From Massilia sp. Mn16-1_5 (GTDB lineage Bacteria > Pseudomonadota > Gammaproteobacteria > Burkholderiales > Burkholderiaceae_D): a stretch of 64,000 bases of DNA. Every line of letters starts with the position of its first letter. Position 1 is the stretch's first letter. Under the pieces are notes generated by a model that was not told the DNA's origin, did not search any database, and was given only the letters and a program-made list of their open reading frames with translations. The position numbers and the translations under genes were made by a program. Shown here piece after piece: positions 8,122 to 16,185 of this stretch. The stretch spans positions 1-64,000 of the forward strand of contig NZ_PPXQ01000021.1 of NCBI RefSeq assembly GCF_004798585.1. The letters run 5' to 3'.

Positions 8122-9645
8122 TTAGCGCAGGCTCACCAGCGTCTGCAACACCGAATCCTGCGTCTTGATGGTCTGCGCATTCGCCTGGTACACGCGCTGC
8201 GCCGTGATCATGTTGACCAGTTCCGCCGTCAGGTCGACGTTCGAGGTTTCGACGGCCGAGGACTGCATCACGCCGAAGCTGCCGGTGTTCGGGGTGCCGA
8301 CCAATGGCGTGCCCGAGTTGGCGGATTCGGCCCAGGCATTGTTGCCGAGCGGCTCGAGGCCGTTGGCGTTGGCGAAGTTCGCCAGCACGACCTGGCCCAG
8401 CGGCTTGCTCTGGCCGTTGCTGTACTGGCCGAGGATGATGCCCTCCTTGCCGATCGAGAAGCGCTGCAGGTGGCCGGCCGTGTAGCCGTCCTGCACCAGC
8501 TTCTTGTCGCTGGTCGCGGTACCGTATTGCGTGGTGCCGGTGAAGGCGATTTCCATCGTCTGGGTCGGCTCGGAACCGGTCGACGGGTAGATCGGCAGGT
8601 CGAGGCTGAACTTGCCGGCGTTGAGCGTGGTCGCCGCGTTCAGGGCGCCGTTTTCGTCGAAGCGCAGGGTGCCGACCGGGACCGCGGGCACCTTGACCGA
8701 GGCCATGATCGCCTTGTCGACCAGGTCCGGCGTGTTGCCCGCCACCTTGGCCGCATCGGTACCGGCGGCGGTGATCGCTGCCTGGGTAGCGGCATCGGCG
8801 CCGGCGCCGCCAGCCGCAGCCGAGACGGAGGCCGATGCCGCGGCGGCGTAGTTGGCCAGTGCGGTGGCGATCGTCGCTGCGACCGGCGGGATGGCCTTGG
8901 TAGCCGCATCCCAGGCGGCGCGTGCGGCAACGGTCGCCGCATCGGTCTGCGAACTTTGCGCCACTTTCAGGTTCGTTACTTCGACGCCGTCGTTGGCAGC
9001 GTACACGTCCCAGGTGCCGGAGCCGTTCTTCACATAGAAGGTCGACAGCACGTGCGGGTTGCCCAGGGTGTCGTAGACGTCGACCGGCGACTGCTTGTTG
9101 TAGCTGTTCGGGTCGGTGGCGTCGAACGGGGTCACGCTCGGGGCGGCCACGCGCGAATCGAGGTTCATCTCGATGCCGACCTTGCTGGTCGAGACCGGCT
9201 TCAGGTCGGTGGTGCTGATCTGCAGGGGAATCGGGGCGCCGGCCAGGATTTCGCCGCTCGGGCCGGTGCCGTAACCGGTCAGCTTGGCGCCCTGCGCGTT
9301 GGTCATGAAGCCGTCCTTGTCGAGCGAGAACTGGCCGTTGCGGGTGTACTGCACCATGCCCGAGGACACGGTACGGAAGAAGCCCTGGCCGTTGATGGCG
9401 ACGTCGAGCGAGTTGTTCGAGGATTCGATATTGCCTTGCGTGAACTGCTGGGCGATCTGCGAGACCTTGGTGCCGATACCGGCCGTCACGCCGCCGGCGC
9501 CGTTCAGCGAGCTGGCGTAGACGTCGGCGAACTGCGCCTGGGCGCCCTTGAAGCCGACCGTGCTGGCATTGGCGATGTTGTTACCGATGACGTCCAGGGA
9601 TTTGGCTGCGCCGTTCAAGCCGCTCAGGCCTTGTTGGAAAGACAT
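8122..9645 (-). CDS. flgE: Flagellar hook protein FlgE
   Basis: FlgE polymerises into the hook, the universal joint between rod and filament. The 507-residue product begins MSFQQGLSGLNGAAKSLDVI, has the axial signature GNNIANASTVGFKGAQAQFA and ends with the conserved VDLTAELVNMITAQRVYQAN. It is about 100 residues longer than the enterobacterial protein (about 402). Much of the excess is an alanine-rich stretch at residues 226-322, probably inside the outer D2-type domain. It lies 33 bp after flgD. Confidence 0.96.
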   Translation of the reverse strand: MSFQQGLSGLNGAAKSLDVIGNNIANASTVGFKGAQAQFADVYASSLNGAGGVTAGIGTKVSQIAQQFTQGNIESSNNSLDVAINGQGFFRTVSSGMVQYTRNGQFSLDKDGFMTNAQGAKLTGYGTGPSGEILAGAPIPLQISTTDLKPVSTSKVGIEMNLDSRVAAPSVTPFDATDPNSYNKQSPVDVYDTLGNPHVLSTFYVKNGSGTWDVYAANDGVEVTNLKVAQSSQTDAATVAARAAWDAATKAIPPVAATIATALANYAAAASASVSAAAGGAGADAATQAAITAAGTDAAKVAGNTPDLVDKAIMASVKVPAVPVGTLRFDENGALNAATTLNAGKFSLDLPIYPSTGSEPTQTMEIAFTGTTQYGTATSDKKLVQDGYTAGHLQRFSIGKEGIILGQYSNGQSKPLGQVVLANFANANGLEPLGNNAWAESANSGTPLVGTPNTGSFGVMQSSAVETSNVDLTAELVNMITAQRVYQANAQTIKTQDSVLQTLVSLR

Positions 9646-9678
9646 GTGATTCTCCGAAAAAGATGTGTTGCGGCTTGC

Positions 9679-10377
9679 TTACAGAACTTGGTGGATGTCG
9701 GACAGCCCGATGGAACCGGCTCCGGCGAGGTTCAGCTTGACGCCGTCCTTCGTATTCGTGCTGACGCTGGCGACCGTGTCGATGGTCAGGGCCTTCACGT
9801 CGGTCAGCGGCTGGCCGCCGCGGGTGGCGACGACGCGGAAGCTGTACTTGCCGTCCGCCAGGGTGGCGGCATCGATCGCGTCGCTGCTGCCGTCCCAGGC
9901 CAGCGGCATGGCGCCCGCCTCGGCCGAACCGAGGTCGATGGTGGCCACATCCTTGCCGGTGCGCGGGTCGGTGACGACCACCTGCACGTTGTCGGCATCG
10001 GTGGCAAGGTCGACGCCGAACACCGACTTGCCGCCGGAGAGCGTCAAGGTATTGCCTTCGACCAGCACGCCGTGGCCGATCAGGCTGGTCGCCTGCATCG
10101 CCTCGCTCGACTGGTAGCTCGACTTCAGGGTTTCCAGGGTCTCGTTGAGCTTGTTCACGCCGGTCACGGTCTGCAGCTGGGCCAGCTGGCTCGTCACCTG
10201 GGCGTTGTCCAGCGGGTTCAGCGGATCCTGGTTCTTCAGCTGCGTGACGAGCAGGGTCATGAACTTGTCGGTGTCGGCTTGCACGCTGTCGGTGGCGGTG
10301 GCCGGCTTGGCGTTCATGGTCGCCATCAGGTCGGTGATGGAGGTGGAGCCGCCGGCGGCGGAATTGACGGTGGTCAT
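9679..10377 (-). CDS. flgD: Flagellar hook-cap (hook assembly scaffold) protein FlgD
   Basis: FlgD caps the growing hook and is discarded when FlgK arrives. The 232-residue product contains the FlgD signature DKFMTLLVTQLKNQDPLNPL, then DNAQVTSQLAQLQTV (about 36-70), followed by the FlgD Tudor-like and Fn3-like beta domains (SLIGHGVLVEGNTLTLSGGK onward; GKYSFRVVATRGGQPLTDVK). It lies between flgC (17 bp upstream) and flgE. Confidence 0.96.
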   Translation of the reverse strand: MTTVNSAAGGSTSITDLMATMNAKPATATDSVQADTDKFMTLLVTQLKNQDPLNPLDNAQVTSQLAQLQTVTGVNKLNETLETLKSSYQSSEAMQATSLIGHGVLVEGNTLTLSGGKSVFGVDLATDADNVQVVVTDPRTGKDVATIDLGSAEAGAMPLAWDGSSDAIDAATLADGKYSFRVVATRGGQPLTDVKALTIDTVASVSTNTKDGVKLNLAGAGSIGLSDIHQVL

Positions 10378-10394
10378 TTATTGGTCTCGCTTGA

Positions 10395-10796
10395 TTATTG
10401 ACCGAGGGTCAGGGTTTTCAGCAGCATGCTTTTCGCCGCGTTCATCGTTTCGACGTTGTTCTGGTAGGAACGCGAGGCCGACAGCATGTTCACCATCTCG
10501 TCCACCGGGTTCACGTTCGGCATCGTCACATAGCCCTTCTCGTCGGCCATCGGGTGCTTGGGGTCGTAGACCTGTTTCATCGGCGAGGGATCGTTGACGA
10601 CTTCCTTCACCTTGACGCCGGTGCCGCCGGTGGTCATCGGGACCGCTTCGAAGACGACCTGCTTGGCGCGGTAGGCTTCGCCCGTGCTCGAGGTGGCGCT
10701 GTCGACGTTGGCGAGGTTGCTGGCGACCGTGTTCAGGCGCTGGGCCTGGGCACTCATGGCCGAGCCGGAGACGTTGAAGATATTGAAGAGAGACAT
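10395..10796 (-). CDS. flgC: Flagellar proximal rod protein FlgC
   Basis: FlgC is a proximal rod subunit. The 133-residue product begins [20 protein letters not shown] and contains [20 protein letters not shown], near the middle [20 protein letters not shown], and then [16 protein letters not shown], all characteristic of FlgC. The open frame extends upstream through flgB, but the ATG at 10794-10796 gives the family N-terminus and normal length. It lies 8 bp after the flgB stop. Confidence 0.96.
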   Translation of the reverse strand: MSLFNIFNVSGSAMSAQAQRLNTVASNLANVDSATSSTGEAYRAKQVVFEAVPMTTGGTGVKVKEVVNDPSPMKQVYDPKHPMADEKGYVTMPNVNPVDEMVNMLSASRSYQNNVETMNAAKSMLLKTLTLGQ

Positions 10797-10804
10797 GATT
10801 GACC

Positions 10805-11227
10805 TTATTGACCGTTCTGGATCGCCGCCATCAGGCCGCGGATCTGGTGGTTGATCATCGTGATGCCGGCTTCGTAGCGCAGCGCATTGTCGGCGAACTG
10901 GTTGCGCTCGACGTCCATGTCGACCGTGTTGCCGTCGACCGCCCCCTGCACCACGCCGCGGTACAGCACCGGGGTGCCGTCGGGCAGCGCCTTGCCGTCC
11001 GCGGCGGGCTGGATGTGGTTCTTGTTGGTGGCCGCCAGCGGATTCGCGGCGGCCGGGTTGGCTTTTGCCATCGCGCCCTGCATAGCGCTGGCGAAGTCGA
11101 TGTCGCGCGCCTTGAAGTTCGGGGTATCGGCGTTGGCGATGTTGGACGCGATCAGTTCCTGGCGCTGGGCTCGCAGGGAGAGCGCGGTTTCGTTGAAGCG
11201 TAAGTAGTTGTCGAGTTTGCCGATCAT
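10805..11227 (-). CDS. flgB: Flagellar proximal rod protein FlgB
   Basis: FlgB is the first rod subunit and the first gene of the flgBCDEFGHIJ(KL) operon. The product from the ATG at 11225-11227 has 140 residues, starts [20 protein letters not shown] and carries the rod signature [20 protein letters not shown]. This start is chosen over the upstream one (11284) because it has a GGAGG box 7 bases before it and restores the family N-terminus. I could not pick out a convincing promoter in the flgB-flgA divergent region (11228-11387). Confidence 0.95.
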   Translation of the reverse strand: MIGKLDNYLRFNETALSLRAQRQELIASNIANADTPNFKARDIDFASAMQGAMAKANPAAANPLAATNKNHIQPAADGKALPDGTPVLYRGVVQGAVDGNTVDMDVERNQFADNALRYEAGITMINHQIRGLMAAIQNGQ

Positions 11228-11387
11228 GCCGCCTCCGGGCAGATTTCTTGTTGGGACAGCGTGAATCATACGTTTGGGCAACAAAAGCCAATCGATGGAT
11301 TAGTACCGGCAATACCCCCCTATTCAAAGTTTCGCTGTGGCATCAACCCGCCTAAGATGGCAGCCATTACGAAAGGGCCAGGCTCTC

Positions 11388-12080
11388 ATGTTCAAGAAAT
11401 TCAGGCTATTCGCTGTCTTGCTGCTGGCTGCGCCGCTGGCGTTTGCCCAAAGCGGCGCGCGCCAGGACGGCGCCGCCCTGCGCAAGTTGGCCGAAAACTA
11501 TTTGCAGACGCAAAGCGCCGGCCTGCCAGGCAAGGTCACCGTCAAGATGGGTGCGGTCGATCCGCGCCTGTCGCTGGCGGCCTGTCCGGCGCCGGAAGCC
11601 TTCCAGCAGCCGGGCGCCCGCCCCTGGGGCAAGACCACGGTCGGCGTGCGCTGCACGGCGCCCGCCTGGACCGTGTTCCTGCAGGCGCAGGTGAGCGTGC
11701 TGGCCGATTACGTTACCGCTGCCGTGCCGCTGGCCCAGGGCCAGGCCATCGACGCCGGCCAGCTGACCACCATGCAGGGCGACATCGCGGCCATGCCGAA
11801 CGGGATCATCACCGACATGGCGCAGGCGATCGGACGCACGCCGACCGTGTCGCTGCCGGCCGGCACGCCGCTGCGGCTGGACGCGTTGAAGAGCAAACCG
11901 GTAGTGCAGCAGAACCAGGCGGTGCGCATCGTGTCGCGCGGCGAGAATTTTTCGGTGTCGGGCGAAGGCAAGGCGATCGGCAACGCGGGCGAGGGACAAG
12001 TGGTGCAGGTGCGCACCCCGCGCGGGGCGATCATCAGCGGCACGGCAAGGATGGGCGGTATTGTCGAGGTGGCATTGTAA
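11388..12080 (+). CDS. flgA: Flagellar P-ring assembly chaperone FlgA
   Basis: FlgA is a periplasmic chaperone needed for FlgI to polymerise into the P ring. The 230-residue product begins with a Sec signal peptide (MFKKFRLFAVLLLAAPLAFA|Q). It has the C-terminal SAF-type domain (VLADYVTAAVPLAQGQAIDA, AVRIVSRGENFSVSGEGKAI and the terminal VRTPRGAIISGTARMGGIVE). The start at 11388 is preferred over an in-frame ATG at 11337 because it begins the signal peptide. It is divergent from flgB and precedes flgM on the same strand. Confidence 0.94.
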   Translation: MFKKFRLFAVLLLAAPLAFAQSGARQDGAALRKLAENYLQTQSAGLPGKVTVKMGAVDPRLSLAACPAPEAFQQPGARPWGKTTVGVRCTAPAWTVFLQAQVSVLADYVTAAVPLAQGQAIDAGQLTTMQGDIAAMPNGIITDMAQAIGRTPTVSLPAGTPLRLDALKSKPVVQQNQAVRIVSRGENFSVSGEGKAIGNAGEGQVVQVRTPRGAIISGTARMGGIVEVAL

Positions 12081-12151
12081 GGAGCTGATTAGCGCAGAAA
12101 AATTACTGCCAAGAAAGTAATAAAAAAACTTCCCGGAATAGCGATCGGCGC

Positions 12152-12178
12152 TAAAGTTTGTGGGCGAACAGCCGTTAC
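12152..12178 (+). promoter_or_regulatory. Sigma-28 (FliA) promoter for flgM
   Basis: 12152-12159 is a perfect TAAAGTTT -35 element. After exactly 11 bases, 12171-12178 reads GCCGTTAC, against the FliA -10 consensus GCCGATAA. Transcription would start near 12185, about 40 bases before the flgM GTG codon. A FliA-dependent promoter before its own antagonist is the classic feedback arrangement. Confidence 0.85.
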
Positions 12179-12226
12179 AGACTGCAGATCCCGGAGTTCC
12201 TGCTCCGCACCGAGAAGGATAATGCT

Positions 12227-12538
12227 GTGAAAATTAACGATACCCTCAAGGGCACGCCAGCCCAACAGCTTCAGAACACGACGGCGGCGAACGCCAAGCA
12301 GGCCGAAAAGGCCGCGGCGACCGCGGCGCCGACCCAGACGCAGACCGACAGCGTGCGCCTGTCTTCGCAGGCGCAAGGCGCCAGCGGCGCCTCGAGCGCG
12401 AACCAGGTCTTCGACGCCAAGAAAGTTGAACGTATTAAGATGGCAATTGCCGATGGGCAGTTCCAGGTCAACTCCGAAAGGATCGCGGACGGCTTGCTCG
12501 ATACCGTGCGCGACCTGCTCCACTCACGCAACCGATAA
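12227..12538 (+). CDS. flgM: Anti-sigma-28 factor FlgM
   Basis: FlgM holds FliA inactive until the hook is complete and is then exported through it. The 103-residue product starts with GTG: VKINDTLKGTPAQQLQNTTA, matching the MKIN... opening of the family. The conserved FliA-binding helices lie at the C-terminus (FDAKKVERIKMAIADGQFQV, NSERIADGLLDTVRDLL). The GTG at 12227 is chosen over the upstream in-frame ATG at 12158 because that codon overlaps the sigma-28 promoter, while AGAAGGAT precedes the GTG at good spacing. flgN follows 9 bp later. Confidence 0.93.
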   Translation: MKINDTLKGTPAQQLQNTTAANAKQAEKAAATAAPTQTQTDSVRLSSQAQGASGASSANQVFDAKKVERIKMAIADGQFQVNSERIADGLLDTVRDLLHSRNR

Positions 12539-12547
12539 CGATCTTTT

Positions 12548-13015
12548 ATGACCCGTCCGAACGCCACCCTCCCCGCAGAACACGAGCGCATCGAAGCGCT
12601 GGTGGAATTGATGAAGCAGGAACAGCAATTCCTGGTGGCGGCGGATGCGGACGGACTGGCCGAACTGACGGCGCGCAAGGCGGCCCTGGTGCAGGAACTG
12701 GCGCAACTGTCGCGCCAGCGCCATGGCGCCCTCGGCAGCGCCGGATTCGTTTCTTCGGAAGCAGGGATGGAACCCTGGCTGGCGGCCCAGGGCGACGACG
12801 CCTCCCGCGCTGCCTGGTCGGCCCTGCTGGCTTTGACTGCCGAAGCCAAGGAACTGAATCGCGTCAACGGCATGCTGATCAACCGGCAAATGGCGCATAA
12901 CCAGACCGTGCTGAACGCCCTGCGCACCCCGACGGCGGCACCGGAAGCGACCTTGTATGGCGCCAAGGGACAGACCTTCGGCAGCGCGCCTTCGCGGCGC
13001 TTCGTGCTGGGCTAA
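12548..13015 (+). CDS. flgN: Flagellar export chaperone FlgN
   Basis: FlgN is the cytoplasmic export chaperone for FlgK and FlgL. The 155-residue product is helical and FlgN-like: HERIEALVELMKQEQQFLVA (about 10-29), ADGLAELTARKAALVQELAQ (about 32-51), then ELNRVNGMLINRQMAHNQTV and a C-terminal YGAKGQTFGSAPSRR. It is the second gene of the flgMN unit and is followed by a strong intrinsic terminator. Confidence 0.92.
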   Translation: MTRPNATLPAEHERIEALVELMKQEQQFLVAADADGLAELTARKAALVQELAQLSRQRHGALGSAGFVSSEAGMEPWLAAQGDDASRAAWSALLALTAEAKELNRVNGMLINRQMAHNQTVLNALRTPTAAPEATLYGAKGQTFGSAPSRRFVLG

Positions 13016-13032
13016 AAATACCTTCTCTCTTC

Positions 13033-13065
13033 ATAACGGCCGCTGATGCGGCCGTTATTGCTTTT
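13033..13065 (+). terminator. Intrinsic terminator after flgMN
   Basis: A perfect 11-bp stem, ATAACGGCCGC at 13033-13043 and GCGGCCGTTAT at 13048-13058, encloses a TGAT loop and is followed by TGCTTTT. It starts 18 bp after the flgN stop and abuts the REP element at 13066. Confidence 0.85.
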
Positions 13066-13156
13066 GTAGGGTGGGCGCCCCGTGCCCACCGGGACGCGTT
13101 GCCGCACCGACTGTTGCATGAACACGCAAGAGCGTGGGCACGGGGCGCCCACCCTA
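13066..13156. repeat. Inverted pair of REP-like palindromes, left border of the M35 cassette
   Basis: 13066-13090 begins GTAGGGTGGGCGCCCCGTGC and 13134-13156 is the reverse complement of its first 23 bases, ending in CCCTAC. The pair is inverted with a spacer of about 43 bases, like the other REP pairs here, but with a GGGCGCCCCGTGCCC core. A further short hairpin, AGCTTGC-N6-GCAAGCT, follows at 13161-13180. Confidence 0.8.
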
Positions 13157-13237
13157 CGAGAGCTTGCTGTAACGCAAGCTCAACCATTACCACAAGCGGA
13201 CAGTATTCCTGATTGTCATTACCTGACGGAGGAATCC

Positions 13238-14251
13238 ATGCACCGCACCATCCTTGCCACCCTGCTGCTCGCCAGCACCCTGCCCGCCTACGCCGACATC
13301 GCCGTCACCATCACGCCCGAGCGCGCCAGTCTCGGCAAGCGCGACGAGGTTGTCGTCAACATCACCATGACGAATACCGGCAACGCGCCGGAACGTATCG
13401 CCATGGGCCGCACGCCCTTTGGCCCGGCCGAGGGCGCCCTGTTCGAGATCACGCGCGACGGCCAGCCGGTGCGCTACCTGGGCCGCGTGGTGAAGCGGCG
13501 GGCGCCGCAGGAGGCGGACATGCTGCTGCTGGCGCCGGGAGAAAGCCGCAGCGCGCGGGTGGAGCTGTCGCGATCCTACGACATGGCCGCGACCGGTTCG
13601 TATGCGGTGCGCTACCGCGGCGCGGCGCCGGGCGCGACCCTGCGCACCGGCGGCATCACGTCCAACACGGCCTCGCTGTTCATCGAAGGCCGCCTGCCGC
13701 GCGGCACCAGCACGCCGCTGCCGGCCGCGCTGGAAGGCGCCGCGCCCGGCTATGCCAACTGCTCGAACGCCCAGCAGGACAAGATCGCCGGCGCCCTTGC
13801 GGCCGGCGGCGCGATGGCGGTCAACGGCCTGGGCTACATGGCGAGCGGCAAGGAACCCGGCCGGCGCTACGTGAACTGGTTCGGCGTACTCGACGCCGGG
13901 CGCCAGGCCACCGTCAGCAAACACTTCACGGCCATCAAGGATGCCTTCGAGACCAAGCCGGTGACGGTCGACTGCGCCTGCGACGAGGATTATTTCGCCT
14001 ACGTCTACCCGGCCCGGCCCTACCGGATCTGGGTCTGCAATGCCTTCTGGACGGCGCCCCTGGTCGGCACCGACTCGCAAGGCGGCACCCTGCTGCACGA
14101 GATGAGCCATTTCGATGTCGTGGCCGGCACCGACGACCACGTGTATGGCCAGCAGGGCGCGGCCGAGATGGCGCGCACGGCGCCTGAACGCGCTGTCAAC
14201 AACGCGGATTCCCATGAATACTTCGGCGAAAACTCGCCGCCGCTGAATTAA
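13238..14251 (+). CDS. Secreted M35 (Lys-N/deuterolysin-like) metalloendopeptidase, copy 1
   Basis: This is a predicted exported zinc endopeptidase of MEROPS family M35; family members include fungal peptidyl-Lys metalloendopeptidases and deuterolysins. The 337-residue product has a signal peptide (MHRTILATLLLASTLPAYA|D), an N-terminal beta-sandwich pro-domain (about 20-155) and a catalytic domain (about 168-337). The aspzincin zinc site is complete: HEMSH at 287-291 and GTDDHVYG at 297-304 (the GTxDxxYG motif, third ligand D300). Cysteines at about 174, 246, 248 and 267 could form disulfides. The start follows a GGAGGA box. A paralogue lies 243 bp downstream. Cleavage at lysine is a family possibility, not proven. 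Confidence 0.9.
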   Translation: MHRTILATLLLASTLPAYADIAVTITPERASLGKRDEVVVNITMTNTGNAPERIAMGRTPFGPAEGALFEITRDGQPVRYLGRVVKRRAPQEADMLLLAPGESRSARVELSRSYDMAATGSYAVRYRGAAPGATLRTGGITSNTASLFIEGRLPRGTSTPLPAALEGAAPGYANCSNAQQDKIAGALAAGGAMAVNGLGYMASGKEPGRRYVNWFGVLDAGRQATVSKHFTAIKDAFETKPVTVDCACDEDYFAYVYPARPYRIWVCNAFWTAPLVGTDSQGGTLLHEMSHFDVVAGTDDHVYGQQGAAEMARTAPERAVNNADSHEYFGENSPPLN

Positions 14252-14494
14252 TGGGACTTGTCTAGACGTGCTAGCACGGCGTCGAAAAGAAATCCAGCGC
14301 AGCGTAAAGAAATTGCATCAATGTGACTTTTACGCCATTCGACGCCACAAATTACGCGAATCGCATTGCTCTCGGCTTATGAATTCAGCAGTATGTACTC
14401 GGGTCTTGTTAAGCCTGCCTTAAGTTTTCTACACGACCCGTACCTCAAAGAAGGGCCATCACGGCCACGACAAACACCATACGGAGAATGACAC

Positions 14495-15595
14495 ATGAGC
14501 TGGAACAGCATCTGGAAGTCGGCATTCGGTATCGCAGCACTGGGCGTCGCAGTCGGCGCGCACGCAGGATCGAACGGAGTGAAGGTCAGCGTCGCGCCCG
14601 AGAAGACCATGCATGGCGCGAGCGACGACGTGGTCGTGAAGGTCACCATTACCAATACCTCCTCCACCCCGCAGTACGTGCTCAAGTCGCGCACGCCTTT
14701 CGAGGGCCTGTCCGCGCCGCTGTTCGACGTGACGCGCGACGGCGCCAAGGTCGCCTACACCGGCGCCCTGATCAAGCGCGGCAAGCCGACCCAGGCCGAC
14801 TACTACGTGCTGAAACCAGGCGCCTCGCACACCGTGAAGGTCGAATTGTCTTCGCTGTATGACATGAGCGTCAGCGGCGACTACGCGATTCGCTACCGCA
14901 CCGCGTCCCCGGACCTGTTCCTGCCCGCCGCCAACGGCCGTGCCCAGGCCGCGGCCGCGGGTGCCGACATCGGCGAGCTGCAGTCGGACACGGCCTCGTT
15001 CTACATCGACGGCCGCCTGCCGCGCGGTTCCAGCTCGGAGATCATGCAGGCGCTCAAGCGCCCGGACGGCGGCATGGTGACCACGCAAGGCGTCAGCTAC
15101 GCGTCCTGCACCGCCTCGCAGCAGAGCACGATCGCCTCGGCGATCTCGGCCGCGAAGTCGATGTCGAACGATTCCGTCAGCTACATGGCCAGGACCACGA
15201 TGGGCCCGCGCTACACCAAATGGTTCGGCACCGTGACCTCGTCGCGCCAGTCGACCGTCAAGTCGCACTACACGAACATCAAGAGCGCCTTCGACAACCA
15301 GAACGTCGTGGTGGATTGCAGCTGCAAGCAGAGCTACTACGCCTACGTGTACCCGACCCAGCCGTACCGCATTTATGTCTGCAATGCCTTCTGGTCGGCA
15401 CCGCTGACGGGCACGGACTCGAAGGGCGGCACCCTGGTGCATGAGATGAGCCACTTCAATGTCGTAGCCGGCACCGACGATCACGTCTATGGTCAAAGCG
15501 GCGCCGCCAGCCTGGCGATCAGCAACCCGACCCAGGCCGTCGACAATGCCGACTCGCACGAGTACTTCGCCGAGAACACCCCGGCGCTGAACTAA
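14495..15595 (+). CDS. Secreted M35 (Lys-N/deuterolysin-like) metalloendopeptidase, copy 2
   Basis: This is a paralogue of the preceding gene with the same layout: signal peptide (MSWNSIWKSAFGIAALGVAV, cleavage after GAHA), N-terminal beta-sandwich pro-domain and C-terminal catalytic domain. Of the 366 residues, HEMSH occupies 316-320 and GTDDHVYG 326-333, so the zinc ligands are intact. The segment around PYRIYVCNAFWSAPLTGTDS is nearly the same as in copy 1, while the pro-domain is more diverged and carries an extra Ala-rich loop (about 148-160). A GGAG box precedes the ATG. The 243-bp gap before it suggests its own promoter, though I could not assign one. A strong terminator follows. Confidence 0.9.
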   Translation: MSWNSIWKSAFGIAALGVAVGAHAGSNGVKVSVAPEKTMHGASDDVVVKVTITNTSSTPQYVLKSRTPFEGLSAPLFDVTRDGAKVAYTGALIKRGKPTQADYYVLKPGASHTVKVELSSLYDMSVSGDYAIRYRTASPDLFLPAANGRAQAAAAGADIGELQSDTASFYIDGRLPRGSSSEIMQALKRPDGGMVTTQGVSYASCTASQQSTIASAISAAKSMSNDSVSYMARTTMGPRYTKWFGTVTSSRQSTVKSHYTNIKSAFDNQNVVVDCSCKQSYYAYVYPTQPYRIYVCNAFWSAPLTGTDSKGGTLVHEMSHFNVVAGTDDHVYGQSGAASLAISNPTQAVDNADSHEYFAENTPALN

Positions 15596-15611
15596 GGTTT
15601 TGGAATTGAAG

Positions 15612-15650
15612 AATCCCGGAGCAGGACGCATCCTGCTCCGGGATTTTTTT
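15612..15650 (+). terminator. Intrinsic terminator after the M35 genes
   Basis: A perfect 15-bp stem (AATCCCGGAGCAGGA at 15612-15626, TCCTGCTCCGGGATT at 15631-15645) with a CGCA loop is followed by a T run to 15650. It begins 17 bp after the stop of the second protease and 13 bp before the end of the convergent gene. Confidence 0.93.
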
Positions 15651-15662
15651 CGCCTGTTGGCC

Positions 15663-16154
15663 TTATTTGATGTTGGAAACGAAGGACACCGGACGCGCCG
15701 GGAATTCGACCTGTTTGTCGAGCTGCTTCACGTCCGCCAGCACCGGGCCCGTGTAGCCGATGTGGTAGTTGTGCCGCCCTTTGGCGAAGGCGTAGGTGTT
15801 GGTGATGTCGATGGTGTTCATCAGCATCTTGCCCGGCTCGAGCGGCTGGAAGTCGGCGGCCGTGAGCGCCGCGCGCTTGACCATCTTGCCGGTGTAGGCG
15901 ACCGGCTTGCCGCCGGCGTCGCGCACGTCGAAGCGGCGGCCCGTCAATTCCTTCTCCGCCGCCAGTTCGCGCGGAATCCAGACCGTCTTCGTGCCCTGGT
16001 TGGTGAAGGTCAGCTCGACCAGGACCTTGCCCGGCGGCGTTTCGATATCGATGCTGTGCTTGACGGACACGGGGGATTCTCCGGCAGCGTTGGCAAAAGT
16101 GGGCAGGAAGCTGGCTACGCCGAGCGCGGCCAGCAGGATGAGTCTGCGTTGCAT
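15663..16154 (-). CDS. Secreted stand-alone homologue of the M35 pro-domain
   Basis: The product has 163 residues with a signal peptide (MQRRLILLAALGVASFLPTF, cleavage after ANA) and no catalytic domain. Its mature part aligns by eye with the N-terminal domains of the two adjacent M35 proteases. FDVRDAGGKPVAYTGKMVKR here matches FDVTRDGAKVAYTGALIKR in copy 2, followed in both by a (T)xAD...L.PG segment, an I/V(D/E)(I/L)(T/S)..Y motif and a YxIxY strand. The start at 16154 (MQRR...) is preferred over upstream in-frame ATGs, which would translate the REP pair. It converges on the protease genes. A role as inhibitor, chaperone or immunity factor for the proteases is inference. Confidence 0.7.
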   Translation of the reverse strand: MQRRLILLAALGVASFLPTFANAAGESPVSVKHSIDIETPPGKVLVELTFTNQGTKTVWIPRELAAEKELTGRRFDVRDAGGKPVAYTGKMVKRAALTAADFQPLEPGKMLMNTIDITNTYAFAKGRHNYHIGYTGPVLADVKQLDKQVEFPARPVSFVSNIK

Positions 16155-16185
16155 TCTTGGCTCCATGTGCTTGTGTGCCTCTATT

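Noticed and set aside
11320-11360. Possible sigma-54 or sigma-28 promoter before flgA (TTCAAAGTTT and TGGCAT...GCC)
   Set aside because: Spacing is wrong for both: 9 instead of 10 bases between GG and GC for sigma-54, and 17 instead of 11 between the sigma-28 elements.
14267-14278. Perfect 12-bp palindrome CGTGCTAGCACG between the two M35 genes
   Set aside because: Too short and single; no second copy upstream of the first protease, so an operator claim is not supported.
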